Source: Acheta domesticus
Taxonomy: Eukaryota > Arthropoda > Insecta > Orthoptera > Gryllidae
Direction of reading: 5' to 3'
DNA length: 64,000 bases
Assembly: GCA_031308135.1 (NCBI GenBank)
Contig: JAHLJT010000631.1
Coordinates: 142,208,734 to 142,272,733 of the forward strand
How positions within the stretch are numbered: the first letter of the stretch is position 1; every line of letters begins with the position of its first letter. Positions 35,154 to 47,329 of this stretch are shown piece by piece. Made by a program: the position numbers and the translations under genes. The notes beneath the pieces are model-generated. The model did not search any database. It worked only from the letters and a program-made list of their open reading frames with translations, and was not told the origin of the DNA.

Positions 35154-36455
35154 TATAATATATAAAATTTTAAGTGTAAGTGACATTATTAAAGAATATA
35201 AAGGCAAATCGAAAAATCATATATTAAGAATGTCCGAAGAAAGGATAGTGAAAGTTGCCTTCAACTCCAAACAAAAAAGAAGAATAAATGTGGGACCATT
35301 GAGAAGGAGCGAGCAGTTTTCAGGAACAGACTGAACAAGTCTAATCTTTGCAGTTGATTAGGATGATGATGAATGGCGTTAAATGTGAAAACGAAGAGAT
35401 GAGTGGTCATTTTCGGATGTTATAACCCTTTGTTGTAACGCCGCACTGATAAGGCGCCAATGATGACTGTGTTTTGTTCACGGTATTATAAACTAATACT
35501 TTTATATATCTGTAGAATAATACAATACCATAGTGCTTAATAATAACTATTATATGTTACTAATATAGTATATTCGCGATACATTTCATATCTAATACAA
35601 TGCCAGAAATATATTTTTACTTTCTCACGCTTATTCATTTAAAATTTTGAATAAAAAATCTATTGCTTGAAACTATTTAATTTTCGCACCAAATGTTCTC
35701 TGATTTCAAATGACTTTTTAATAAAATGACGACTGATATGTGTCAATACGGAGAGAAATGGTGGAATAATAAAATTACATAACCATTACTAATGGCGAGA
35801 AAGTACGTGCTGTTTCAACACCATTAGTTTTACTTTCTCGCTCTTAAGAAGAGAAAGTTATGTAGTGCTGTGCTAAAAAAAGGTAAATTTTGGGCAAAAA
35901 AACTCTTATTACAGGGCCCTGGTAACGAAAAAGTGGATAAATCCACTTCCTAACTTTAAAAAAATCCACAATTACATGGTGTAGCAGAATTCATGTTTCA
36001 TGGGTCCTTGATACCGAAAAACCGATTGACAGCGAAACGTCTGTCTGTCCGTCCGTCCGTCTGTCGGTGAACAACGCAGCGCAACGCCGACACCTACAAG
36101 CCGCCATATTTGCGTTTCCTTGTTCATCACCCCGGCTAATTTCTCAAAAAACGTTAACTTTGAACTTATAATACGTAGAGTTTCTTGCTGGCTCCCGGTC
36201 TAAGTTACCGATATATTGTGGTTAACATGCTTGAAACATACAAAGAACAAAGTATGAAAATGCATTTCCTATTTTGTCTCTTAGATTATTTCCCAGAAAA
36301 TATAGGATTTTTGAGCGCATAACAAGGCGAACGATTTCACTAGGATGTGCTGGAGTTCCAAACAAGTACGAGGGACGCTGGAGCATCAGTGTTCTTGCAG
36401 ACTACTGATGGATGTCAATGCTCGAAATAGCTGAAGACAAACATAGAAGAGTCGT

Positions 36456-36661
36456 GTTGGATAGCCGCGGTCGCTGAGGCTGAAGGGCCGTCGCTGCCGC
36501 AGTTCGAAGGGTCATAGGTTCCTTTCCCGCCTCGGGCATAGATGCTTGCCTTTGTTTGTGGTGTCCTTACGTGTTCTTCCTACAGTTCTCCTTACAGTCA
36601 GAACAATCACAGTGGTCGCTAAATGACCAAGTTATCAAGCGACCTAAAAAGGGAAAAAAGA
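36456..36661 (+). mobile_element. tRNA-related SINE
   Basis: GTTGGATAGCCGCGGTCGCT resembles an A box region and ATAGGTTCCTTTCCC a B box about 70 bases on. A body with GTCGCTAAATGACCAAG and an A-rich end (AAAAAGGGAAAAAAG) follow. Confidence 0.45.
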
Positions 36662-38132
36662 ACAGGACTTTCTCAAGTAAGACGCAAGAAAAATACATGA
36701 AAAAACCCTAGGGACATGCATTAACAACCATACACATTAATTTTGGCAAATTATGTATAATAAACATTATTTTTTCTTTACAATAAAAAAGTATTATGAG
36801 AACATTTGTGATAAAATTCCCTTAATTATACAATACATGAAAAGTGATTTCGCAAGAAAATCTTAAGTGATAGAAGTAAACAGATTAAAAATTCGGATTC
36901 GGCACATCAACATTGTGTAAAATCACATATTTTACTTTAGGCAACAAACAAAAAGTTTAAATTCGCAGACAAGTGTTATTAGAGAATAAATCCTTGTAAT
37001 AAAAAAATATTAACAAATTGCTGAGAAAGTGAAAATTACAATTTTCATTTCTCAATCACAAATACATGTTTGGTTTCTTATTGTTCCAATTAATTTATTT
37101 TAAATTCAAACATTGCAGTTGAGTAAACTATTTGATTAATGATTCATATTGAAATAAAAACATTTTATGAAGTTTTAAAGAATTTTTTTTAAAAAACGGG
37201 CACGGATATTGGGAACTCCCAAGCCTTCTTATTTTGCTAGTTGGTAAATACAGTTCTACATTTACCTATACCTTGAATGGTTGGTATTAACACCAGTAAA
37301 AAAGTATTTTACCATTTCAGCACATTTGATGCCACTAAAAAGTTTATCGAGGTGCTTCCCTAAGCTAAAGGTTGCTTTTTGAGTCCTGTGTTATGTATCT
37401 TGCAACTGTGATGATGACAATCCATTGTGTGTATCGCATAGTAATAGATAATACGAATCATTTTCAAATAATCTAATAAATAGGTAAACATTTGTTCAGG
37501 AGCAAAAGTCAAAAAGCTTACATACGGAACAATACAAAATAATAATGCTGTACTGAAGGTATAAAATGTCTATAAACTGTAAAGGTTACCCATTTGCTCA
37601 AAAGAGTGTAGTATCAAAGTGATTAATTTGGAATATTAATTGAATTGAGTTTTTCATTCAGATTTAACAAATCATTATATCCATTACGTTTCAGTTTTGC
37701 TGAATATCTCGTTAACCTTTAATTGGTATCGCCATCTAACACATCGCGCCGGCAAGTTGACACTTGTACAACAATCACACATTGTTGTGTCTACACGTCC
37801 AGCGGCTCAGTACCTTACTTCTTAGTGTAGATCTATCTCTGAACAAAGTTAGAGCTTCACTAGTTATTTCTTTTTTGAGTTATGTAATATTTTTAAGCGG
37901 TGCGGTATGAGATATCGCCGATACCAATTGCGTTATGTATTTTTTTTACCTTGTGATACCAAAACTACGAGATAACATGTCATGATGCAGATCATGATCA
38001 TGATTCTGAAACCGATCAGGAGCAAGAGAATGAACATCAGTATGGAAGTAATTCAAATACTACTAACAATGAATGCATTTTTTATGAAAAAAAAATGCTT
38101 CAAGGGGTGTGCCTATCCTTCATTGCTTGTTT

Positions 38133-38540
38133 GGTGTTTCTGGGTGCGTAAACGGCTGTCGTTTGTTCCGTAAGTGTAGTGAATGATTTACCCGAAGTAT
38201 GACGATGATCTTCCACTGCTGGATAATGAGATCCGGCGCCGGCCTACACGATAGTGGGAAAAACACCTACGCCTAGGGGTTTTCCCCACTATCACTACCT
38301 TTTTTATCTCCCACTAGCGGAGTACTACCCGTCATTTGCTGTAGTGTGGTGTATGCAAGTGTAAGTGTGTGTAAGTAAGGGGTGAAGATAGGGCAAGGAA
38401 GATGCGTGCGGTCCGTGGTCTGTTTGTTAGGCAGTAGCGTGGCGTTCATCGAAGAAACCACAGAAAACTACCCATCAGAGCAGCCGACCGCAAGAATTCT
38501 CCTCTAGAAAACGGCTAAATTCGTCCTAGCTATCTAGCTA
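38133..38540 (+). mobile_element. SINE-like dispersed repeat, copy 2 (longest)
   Basis: Aligns with copy 4 over most of its length: GTAAGTGTAGTG, ATGATCTTCC, CTGCTGGAT, GTAAGGGGTGA, TGCGTGCGGTC and GAATTCTCCTC. A local inverted pair AACCCCTAGG/CCTAGGGGTT-type hairpin lies around 38252-38290 (GATAGTGGGAAAAAC...GTTTTCCCCACTATC). Confidence 0.65.
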
Positions 38541-38554
38541 GTTTCGAAAATCCG

Positions 38555-38840
38555 GACACCGTCAAGACTCCCAGCCTGGAAGGCAGGCCTTCGAGGCACT
38601 GCAATAACATCAATTGAAGCCCTGTGCCATTTTAGCCGGTCGCTTTTTGGATATTGTCTCACCCAACCAATGATATTTCACTACACTCTTTCTCAGTCCG
38701 CCCATTGACTCTAATTCGCTTTCGATGAGACTTACCTCGCTTCCCCAATGTATGTATTGTGACCTTGTAAAAAATCCTGCCATAACTGGGACTCGAACTC
38801 GAAGTTTTCTATCATTATAAACCTTTATAAAACAAATGTT
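38555..38840 (-). repeat. Possible SINE fragment with a B-box motif
   Basis: On the minus strand GAGTTCGAGTCCC (about 38786-38798) is a good RNA polymerase III B box. I cannot find a matching A box or fold the region as a tRNA. A 102-codon minus-strand frame here has no domain. Confidence 0.25.
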
Positions 38841-39784
38841 AATTTTTATACCAGCAGATAAGTTCAATGTTGTCATACAATGCGTTGAATTAAAGGAATT
38901 AAACGTTAGTGGTATCACAGTCCGCCGATACCAATTAAAATTTTGAAAAGCGATATCAATTAATGGTTAATATCAAAGGCAATGTTTTCCAGGAGTGAAG
39001 ATCTTTTAATTGGCCCCAGAAGATCCAAAGGAATGCAAGATCTTTTGTCGAAGACTTGTCACTCGGTTTGATTGAAGCGCGTTACGCATGCGGTGTTGCC
39101 GAGTTGCGCGTTACCGTCACGAACTTATAGGAAGCGCCCAAAAGTCTCCCTTTGGGCTGATTTAGCCTTATAATTTTGCAAAATTCTCTCATTTGAAACT
39201 GTAGATATCCTTCAAATTGCGCATGTTGATTTTTCGAGATGCTAGCTACCCAAGGAAGGGTTTTTAAAAACATTTTCAACAGTTAGTTTTCCAACAATGT
39301 TAAAATTTCAGGTCGGATCTGTCAGCTCATCATAAGAGACCATGTTAAAACAAGTCAAGACAAACTTTACGGTCGCATTATGCGAAAACTAGACGATGAA
39401 ATCCATTTGAACTCTACCAGAACATAGGGCAACCTCTTATCTTTTGATTAATACAATAAAAAAGGCGTGTTAAACAAAAGACGTATCTCGCTCTAACCAC
39501 CTTAATATAAACTAATAATTTTATTTACGGCTAAAATACGCATCGTTGATACATTTATGTAGAACGTGGATATACTGAATTCAATGTGTAAAGCTGTTTT
39601 CGTTTAAACGATTGAATTAAAAGAACATGTAGTTTTATTAAAAAAATATATATTTTTCACGTTTTGTTTGTTTAAGAATTATTCAAAAGGTAATTGAAGT
39701 GTTAGAGAGAAATTGTCATGTTATAATGTTACATAGCTATTAGCAATATCGCGAGAAAGAAGGTGCTGTTTTAGCACTAGTTTC

Positions 39785-40140
39785 TTTATTGCTTGTTTGG
39801 GTTGTACTTAGATCAGTTTACTCTCTTTCACATGTATTGTTGACTTACTACTTATCCTCTTAACCTAGTTCTATTATTGCTAGATTGGGGTAGATTCCTC
39901 ATGAGAGTACCTACTGTTCACAATTGCTTGAAAAAAATTTAGGAATGAATCGAACGAGAAACTGTTTATTCTAGTATTCTGGTATGCTAAATTGTATTAT
40001 TTTAATTGATCTATTGATTTTATGTTGGAGTATACATTATTGAATAGGCGTGCCATTTGGTAGATGATTGAGTTCATGTTTAATTCTCTTAGGAGTTGTT
40101 GGTTTGAAATGAGGCGTTAGTGATTATTCTGAGGAAAGTA
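39785..40140 (-). pseudogene. Jockey-type LINE C-terminal relic
   Basis: On the minus strand the frame reads F-L-R-I-I-T-N-A-S, then with shifts L-R-E-L-N-M-N-S-I-I, followed by S-I-D-Q-L-K. This is comparable to the F-L-R-I-A-T-N-A-P region at 21300-21805. It is old, with several stops. Confidence 0.45.
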
Positions 40141-41124
40141 TCTTCATCGTCGCCTGGAAATACCGAAGGGCAGTTGGACGCCCCTGGCAATGAGAGGGTC
40201 CGCCTTTCATTGCCAGCCGCCATTGCCAGTTAATCTGTTTTTAAACTGAATATAAGTAAAATGTTACATTGTCACTGAGAAAGCACGAAGACGTGGATGG
40301 AATGGTAGTCTCATGCGCGTTACAAATAGAATGACTTTTAACAGGAGTTAGTTACTCTGTTGTCAGATAGGATTCACTGTTCGAATTCATCGATAAATTT
40401 GTACTAAGAATCCTGGCATTTCTTATATTTCGTAAATAATTACAAATTATATTAAACGTGGGAGAAAAAATAATGTGTAAATACGAAGTCTCTGTCATTA
40501 AAAGAAACAAACTGAGTTTTAGTATAACTATTACATGTGAAATTGATAATTCGTGAGGGATTTTACAGGTGACCTGACTGGTACAGATTGTAAAGTTTCT
40601 GTGCTAAAAATATTTATTATTTTCAAGATCATTTCATTCTTCTTTTGCTTTACTTTTCTCAGCGGTTTAAATATGTTTCCACAAGACTTTATAGAATTTT
40701 AATATGCTGCTTTATATTTCAATTTTAATACGGTCTTGAACTGTTCAAAGGTAGTACATTTTACGTCACTAGTTCATCGCAAGTAAAGCAAAACGAATTA
40801 TTACCGTACAGTCAATAATGAATCTGTACAATTTTACATCACACTGTAATAGGTAATTTCACAATACCTATCTTCAAGTATGCGTGTTTATTTATTCGAA
40901 CTCATGATGAATTTTCGAAGCTGGTCACCCTAATGAAGAAACTAAAATGACGCTGAAATTGTAGGAGACATATAATGATAGATACTAGGATAGAGGGAAA
41001 TGAAGTGAAATATATAAAACTCCATTGATAGGAACCGCTTATCATTTTCGTCCAATATGGACTTGAGGAATAGTTATCGTCTCAGTAGCAGCTCCAGGGA
41101 GGGAGGCATGCGACTGATTATGTC
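40141..41124. other. Intergenic, no recognised gene
   Basis: AT-rich with no repeat partner noticed in this window. Confidence 0.4.
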
Positions 41125-41330
41125 GTGTTTCCGGGTGCATCAACTACTCAGGTCTGTAAGGGTTATTATATTAGTCCCGTACGTATAGTGTGCGTTGTAT
41201 CTCGGAAAGTGGCGGTCTTCCTCCCGCACTGGAATCCACTTACTTCCTTAAAAAACAGCTACAACATTCGCCTGGTATTGATTGGGAAAGGAGGCTTCCA
41301 ATATGAGTGGGGGCTTACTGTCTAATCACA
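41125..41330 (+). mobile_element. SINE-like dispersed repeat, copy 3 (internally deleted)
   Basis: Begins GTTTCCGGGTGCATCAACTA, has TTAGTCCCGTACG, then jumps to TTCGCCTGGTATTGATTGGG, which corresponds to the 3' third of copy 4. Confidence 0.55.
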
Positions 41331-42440
41331 GTAGTATGTAGTAAATATTAGATAGTGCCCATGCAAAGGTATCTTACTCTTAGAAGATTAAAGTTTTTCT
41401 GATGAATTACTTCGTGTTCTGGTGAATTACTTTTGTCAATCCTTATGTTTTTTCCAATTGTGATATACTTCGTTCTACTGCTCGTAAAGTAACATTAATT
41501 CCTACATACATACGGGCTAATTAGAAGCATGCGAATAGGAAGTACACGAACTGCAATTTACGTGAACATCATGAATGCAAATATCCGGAGCGGAAGGTGT
41601 GACACTTACATACGATGTAACTTTCAGATAATGTCATACTCTCATCTTCTGCAGTTTATTATAAACGCTATAGTGAATGTTTACTTCAACTTTATCTCGC
41701 TCCGATTTTTAAGATTAACATACAATTTTGTATTTCCATGAAGCTTTCTTAAACACGGTCAGTGTCACAGATATGTCCACGAGTCCAAGACGATCTGATT
41801 ATATCATTCAAGGAATGATAATTCTCGTGTCCTAGAAATAAGCTGGAATTTTCTGAGAACTTGTTTATCTACAGATTCAAGCGGATAGCCCCCCTCTTCC
41901 TATTCAAGAAAGCACTGTTCTTTGAGAAATCGTAAAGAATCGAAGTCCAAAAGGTTATTGTATTTTTTCCTCTTCATCATAATGAAAAAACAAACAAAAC
42001 AAGCACATCATGCGAGGAAGTGTACGGAATTTTTACGGCTTAATTCTATACACAATGTCAGTCGAGAACAATTCATAGACAGACAAATCCTGGAGCCTGT
42101 AGCAGGATTGCTTTTGTTTCTAAAACTAAATTTAGTACCACTATGATTATCAAATCAAATATTATCTTTCCTATATAAAATGTTTTTTAATAATAGCTTA
42201 ATAGCAGGACGTATTTGATCTGTCGCCTGCATACTCGGTCTGAAATCATCAGATTAGCGGCTCTTTTTAAGAGGCGTGAAATTACTCTCATATACATACT
42301 AATGACTCTCATCTGTCTTCTCCAACCTCAAAATATTGCTCAGATAAATTAACTTTGCGGCAGAAACGTTTAAACTTCTATTCACCAAATATTGCGTCTC
42401 TGTTTCGAACGCTTGCAGCTGTTTCCGTCCCTGCTCCTCC
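41331..42440. other. Intergenic, upstream of the cuticle gene
   Basis: AT-rich. No exon or repeat recognised. Could contain distal regulatory DNA of the cuticle gene. Confidence 0.35.
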
Positions 42441-42830
42441 ACGTGCTCGCAGGGAGACGTCCCACTAGGCGGGGAAACGAAGCCGCCGGGCCGAGGCTGC
42501 GGCGACGGCACCGCCAGGCGGTGGACGTCCGCACGCACCCCGGCACGCACCTGCAGTTCACGCACGCGTGCCGGCGAGATGGCGGCCGCTGGGGGAGGGA
42601 ACCGGCGGCAGAGCGTGCCGGCGTTGGGTGGTGGAGATGGAGGTGGCGGCGGGCCCACAAGCGGGCAAGAGGGGGGGTGGCAGCGAGAGGGCGGGCGGGC
42701 GGGTGGATGGGCGATTGGGCGGGTGGTTGAGCGGCATGGGCGAGAGGGCCTGTGCAGTGGGCGGGTGGGCGGGTGGGTTGGAGCGGGCGGGTGGGCGCGC
42801 GGGCAGTGGAGGCGAGCGAGCGTGCGCCCA
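42441..42830. promoter_or_regulatory. GC-rich, G-quadruplex-prone promoter-proximal block
   Basis: The block ends about 50 bases before the TATA box. It contains at least two perfect G3N1 quadruplex motifs: GGGCGGGCGGGCGGG at 42689-42703 and GGGCGGGTGGGCGGGTGGG at 42759-42777. Several other GGGC/GGGT runs occur. Frames of 72-186 codons on both strands exist only because stop codons are rare in such sequence. The promoter role is inferred from position. Confidence 0.5.
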
Positions 42831-42877
42831 ACAATGAGCGGGCGGACTTTCACGGCCACCGTGCGTGGAGCTCTCTC

Positions 42878-42884
42878 TATAAAA
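42878..42884 (+). promoter_or_regulatory. TATA box of the cuticular protein gene
   Basis: TATAAAA lies 96 bases upstream of the ATG. A plausible start site (GCACTG) follows about 32 bases later at 42909-42914, giving a 5' UTR of about 60 bases. Confidence 0.7.
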
Positions 42885-42973
42885 CGTGGGCGAGAGGCCT
42901 AAACGCTAGCACTGCACCGACAGCAGCTTTAGTTCGAGCATCTCCAGGCGCCCACCACCACCACTACCAGAAA

Positions 42974-45900
42974 ATGGCTGCCACATTTCAGGTAAACAGA
43001 ATTCGTAAAAGTTCCCAGAAAATGTTTTTGAAAGATGGAAGATACCAAACGATAGGTGGTCTAGAACATCTTGACGAGCTGGACTGCCTTATATTTCGTG
43101 TCTGATATTTTCTGATTCGGATCAATTGAAAATAAATTATGCAAAACATGTAAATGCAAAGTTCATAAATTTGGAAGCATTAAGAATTTTGCTTCACATG
43201 AAAACATGAAAATCATGTGGGCAGATAACCAGCATTTCAGTGTTCTCAATTCAAAATAAATTGTTCATGCAGAGGTTGCAATTGTACAAAATTCAAAATG
43301 TATTTACTATTGCTAACGTAACTTTGCTATTAAACCTGAAATGCAAACAGAATTTATGAAATTTCGATTCAGTTTCTTCAAATTAAAACGAATCTATCGT
43401 TTCAGAATAGATTGGAATATTATGGAACAGTGTTTTAAAAGCATTTTTGGAATCGTAATATTTTATGGTATCGCAATGAATCGTCGAAGAAAAGTAAGCT
43501 CGTAATTGTAATTTCATTTTCCGATTTTAAGGCGCTCTCATCAAATAATGGTGCATAACATTCGTGCTAAATATGTTGCGAAAAGTGGAAAAATAAAGCG
43601 GGTTAATAGAATATCAAGTAGAAAAAAGAATTCAATAACATAAATTCATTAACAATTCAATTCAATAACATAAATAATTTGTTTGCGACGTGATATATTA
43701 ATATTTTCATGTTTTTTGTTGCAGTTTTTCCTATTGGCCGTAGTGGCTTCTCTTGTCTCTGCTTATCCAGGCCACATTCAGGCTGATTACGGGCATGAGC
43801 AAGGTGGTCATCACAATGACCTTGACGAAGCCTATTACGTAAGTTATTTTTATAAAATTCTCCCTGTAATATCTAATAGACCTATTTTGAAACTTTTAGA
43901 TCCTCCTTAATAATAAGAAAAATTATAAGAACTAACATAATGATTTGAGAATCATAACGTAGGTTTGCAAGGCGTGAATGTCACTTCAGAGAACGTCTTT
44001 TTCAATGAAAATATTTTACTTTTCTCTCTTGCACAGACCTTAATTTATTTCTCCCCAAGGATTTTTTTCTTTAAGATTTATTTTCTTTAGGATTAATTTC
44101 TTTCTCCCCACAAGCGGACAACATATTTTTGCCAAGCACACAGATAAGAATTACATGAGGGCTAAAATCCAGTCTCCCTGTCAGATTTGACTCAGATTTG
44201 TTCTATTGTCTATCAACCGGGCGTAAGGTGTCAAAAAGTTACTCAGTTACTCCCTGTGCCGAACGCTCTTACTCTCTTCCAAAACCTGCTAGCGAGTGAC
44301 TAAACCAGTCCTCAAAGGCCCATCAGGACGCTATTCACTTTGTGCCACTAATGTACCGTCCTTCCTGATTTATGAGCTTTCTAAAGCCGCATGTAACGGA
44401 CGGCTGCGGCCATTTCATTCGATGAGATCCCAAGTTTCTGAGCCACTTGTCACACACACGCATAGTCGCTCGCGCTCATTAACGGGATGCACCGCGTGTT
44501 AGAAAGCTCACCATTCCTAATTGGGAGTAATCGCGATGAGATTTGCCCGGAGTGCACGGCCGCTGCGCACGCGTGCGCGCGCGTCCTGGGCCCTCACGCG
44601 AGAAGAGGCGACTGCCGCGGCGGGGGCGGTGGGTGCGTCGCGACGGTTCCACTCCGCCTCGCCGACCAACCTTGACCGCCGCCGCCTCGTCAGCTGAAAA
44701 TAAAGAAAGTGGTCTGGAGCGGGTGCCGCCGGCGGCGGCTAACGGGCCTCTTTCTCTCGCGCCGCGCCTGACTCACGCCGAGACGAGTTTGGGCCCGCTC
44801 GCCGTGGCACGTGCCGTGTGGAGATCACCTCGCCATCGTCCACATGGGGACTTCAAATCGCAACTGCCACGAGGCAACCTCAACTGCGACTGGAAATCTA
44901 ACAACAGCCAATATTCATTAGCTTGATATTTAGCTTAATTCCAAATCAACTTCGTTACGTATGCAATATTTTATATGCAAACCGGTTGCGTTAAAAAACA
45001 TGGTGCCTTTATTCCTTAACACTTTCTATAAGTGGTCATGATATGCTGGTTGCACTAAATTTCAGTATACACACATGCGGACCGTCAGGTTTATTAATGG
45101 GAAAACTAGTCATGCCTTGGCTAATAAAGAAATTGATGTGAAAAGACACGTTGACGACACGATCACAACGTGACTTACCAAACATTCTAGTACGTCCTAA
45201 AAACGTGTTTTTGTATTAAATAATACGATGATATAATTACAACAGTCGTCTATTACGGGCGTGGGAATCTGGATGTAACTTTAAGGAATATCGGTTTTCT
45301 AAGACTCTAAGTACAAGGAAACTAGAAATCATCTTTTTATTTTGTGAACCATGTGTAGCATAATTAGATAATTATAAAGTAGTATATTCAAATATTTATC
45401 GTACAAATTTCTTTATTATGAGATGATAAGGGAGGAAACTGAAATGATCTGATTTTTATGATGCACTTCAATCAGTGTTACGTGAATATATCACGAAATA
45501 ACTCGAAAAAAACGCTTCAAATTTCACATTAACACAAAACCTGCCGATATTTTAAACTCATTTCCTAATAATGAATTCAAGTTCAGTTGTACATTTTAGT
45601 TACTCTTTTACAGGGGGTTCACATACTTTTCATTTGGAATCAAAATTTTAGGATCGGATATAGAAAATATTCACTTCAACTGCAAATAATGATAATTTAT
45701 TACAATGAAGGAAAGTGTTCTACAGATTTAAAGAATATGACTTGGTACGATATGTAAAATATTTAATTGTACAATTATGTAACGTACGCCACATTATTGC
45801 ATTTATATTTTATTTGTAGTTCAAAATTCACTGTGTCGTTGTTTCATTTTACTTTATCATGGTTTCACTCTTTGAAACAATTGGGTACAATACTACTACC

Positions 45901-46716
45901 GAATTACAAACCAATGCATTGTTTCATGAATGATGCACGAACATAGTGCTAGTTCATATTTCAAAGTGTGTTTGTTGTACGCGTAGACAATGAAAATTAA
46001 ATAATTTTCTGCAATACACACTTTTGCGGTTAAGGTGGCTTGGGTTCTTTTATTACAGATGCTTTATACTAAATAGTAATCAATGAGCATTTCCTTGTAT
46101 TTAGAGCAGAATTATGAGCATTAAAATATGGCCATGCAGATACATAGTGAAGTAACGATTCCGTCAAATCTATTATTTCTTATAAAATCAAGATGTCATA
46201 GAACATCTCCTTCCTAATTTGTGTTCCTGTCGACAAGTGTCAAGAATGAATCGATAACATTTACCCCCCCCCTCAATCAAGTTTATTATTATAAAGTAGC
46301 TGTTGGAGTTTATTGCTCTAAAGTAGCATCGTAGACTCAGATAAACATATTATTGCAGTTTAAGCTCATAACCTACGCTTCTGCCATCCCAGTGACACTT
46401 GCTCCACTTGAAAGTAAAGAAAGCGAGCCTCGAGAAGACCGGTGCTGACATTCTCTCTTCTTTCTTGCCTCTCCAGTCTCACCCGCAGTACAAGTTCGAC
46501 TACGCCGTGCACGACCCACACACCGGCGACGTGAAGAACCAGTGGGAGACTCGTGATGGTGACGTGGTGAAGGGCGAGTACAGCCTGGTGGAGCCCGACG
46601 GCACCATTCGCACCGTGGAGTACACCGCCGACAAGCACAGCGGCTTCAACGCCGTCGTCAAGACGTCGGGCCACCCGCACCAGTCCGAGCACAGCTCCGG
46701 CCACAGCTCGTACTAA
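42974..46716 (+). CDS. RR-2 cuticular protein (CPR family), three exons
   Basis: The coding exons are 42974-42991, 43725-43838 and 46477-46716. All junctions are phase 0 with GT/AG introns (GTAAAC...TTGCAG and GTAAGT...CTCCAG). The product has 123 residues. Residues 1-19 form a signal peptide ([13 protein letters not shown]), with the first intron splitting it after codon 6, as is common in CPR genes. An acidic, His-rich spacer follows. The Rebers-Riddiford chitin-binding domain spans about 49-105: [42 protein letters not shown] and G-F-N-A-V-V. This pattern is the hard-cuticle RR-2 type. The tail is His/Ser/Gly-rich. The protein is secreted and binds chitin in the cuticle. Exon 3 is GC-rich at third positions, unlike the flanking AT-rich DNA. 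Confidence 0.93.
43839..46476 (+). other. Intron 2 of the cuticle gene, with a GC-rich island
   Basis: 2638 bases. A CpG-dense block at about 44525-44870 includes an alternating purine-pyrimidine run at 44564-44584 and GGCGGGGGCGG. Frames there (62-127 codons) have no domain. The remaining sequence is AT-rich with no repeat recognised. Confidence 0.6.
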
Positions 46717-47317
46717 GCGGAGGCCGCCCTCGCCCTCCGCAACGCGCTGCTCGGCTCCCCGACGGAGTGGCGCACCCACGCCATTGCGTAGCCTCTCCTC
46801 CGACAGCCTCCTCCGGAGCAAATGAAAACAATTGAAGGTTTGGCGTCTATTTTGAATACATAAAAAGTAAAATTGATTTTGGACGGATTGGCGCTCGCCA
46901 ACACACGCAACACCTTACAGTTCGAATATTCCTGGCAAATGGATAGCAAAAGGCGGAGTCGGCGGCGCAAAAGAACGTGCTACTTTCTGTTTCCACGGAC
47001 TTGAGTAGAGTCCAAGTCCCCATCCCCGTCGCATCCCCTCACTCCATGCTAGTCAGCACACTCCCTCTTTGCTTATTGGGGGTGCAGACTGCTCCGCTTA
47101 ACTCCCGCCTGAATCCTCACCGCACACTGCGAGAGGACATCCCTATTTCAGAGACATGATAGTCATATGAGCCGAGTATGCTGACAGTTGCTTCTTGTTC
47201 GATGTACTGTTGCCAATTGTTTCCTTTCGTAGGTACGTCTGTACCACTGTTTTTGTTGAACTGTTACCTCATGTATTTATGTATTAAAATATTAAAAAAT
47301 GTAAATAATGTCCCTTG

Positions 47318-47323
47318 AATAAA
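47318..47323 (+). terminator. PolyA signal of the cuticular protein gene
   Basis: AATAAA about 600 bases after the stop codon. It is the first good signal downstream, giving a 3' UTR of about 620 bases. Confidence 0.5.
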
Positions 47324-47329
47324 AATGTT

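Larger units (their letters stand above)
34325..35365 (+). pseudogene. RTE-like LINE reverse transcriptase 3' fragment, interrupted
   Basis: Part one (34325-34566) reads I-N-R-Y-R-H-F-F-G-T-I-A-R-T-L-K, G-S-E-C-W-T-L-T-K and E-M-K-F-L-R-I-I-A-G-Y. Part two (about 35165-35365) reads R-M-S-E-E-R-I-V-K-V-A-F and the G-x-R/P-rich tail. This is the conserved C-terminal region of a widespread insect non-LTR element, RTE-like by memory. About 600 bases separate the parts, containing a CT-rich tract, a dispersed repeat and a TA microsatellite. A frameshift and stop at the Y of the Y-G-S-E-C-W motif show decay. Confidence 0.6.
32860..35827 (+). mobile_element. Helentron-like element (TTTCTCGC subfamily), with nested insertions
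   Basis: 5' end TCCTTTCTCGCGCTTAAG at 32860; TCCG tract at 33085-33110; TTTGGGGAATACTTTACAT follows. The 3' end at 35827 reads GGCGAGAAAGTACGTGCTG...CACCATTAG. The middle is replaced by AT-rich DNA and an RTE-like LINE fragment, so calling the two ends one element is an inference from orientation and spacing. Confidence 0.5.
35831..39780 (+). mobile_element. Helentron-like element (TTTCTCGC subfamily), composite
   Basis: 5' end TACTTTCTCGCTCTTAAG at 35831, only 3 bases after the 3' end of the previous copy. TCCG tract at 36040-36065. The 3' end has GCGAGAAAGAAG and the hairpin GTGCTGTTTTAGCAC followed by TAG|TTT at 39780. The interior holds two SINE-type insertions and about 2 kb of AT-rich sequence with no replicase-helicase frame. 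Assignment of both ends to one element is inferred. Confidence 0.5.

Noticed and set aside
38780..38800. tRNA gene, based on a GAGTTCGAGTCCC box
   Set aside because: No A box at the right distance and no cloverleaf could be drawn; at most a SINE remnant.
42299..42902. Six overlapping open frames of 72-186 codons in the GC-rich block before the cuticle gene
   Set aside because: They occur in every frame on both strands, consist of Arg/Gly/Pro/Ala/His runs and coincide with stop-poor GC-rich sequence. No domain or splice structure.
43683..43910. Stand-alone 75-codon gene
   Set aside because: It is exon 2 of the cuticle gene read through both splice sites.
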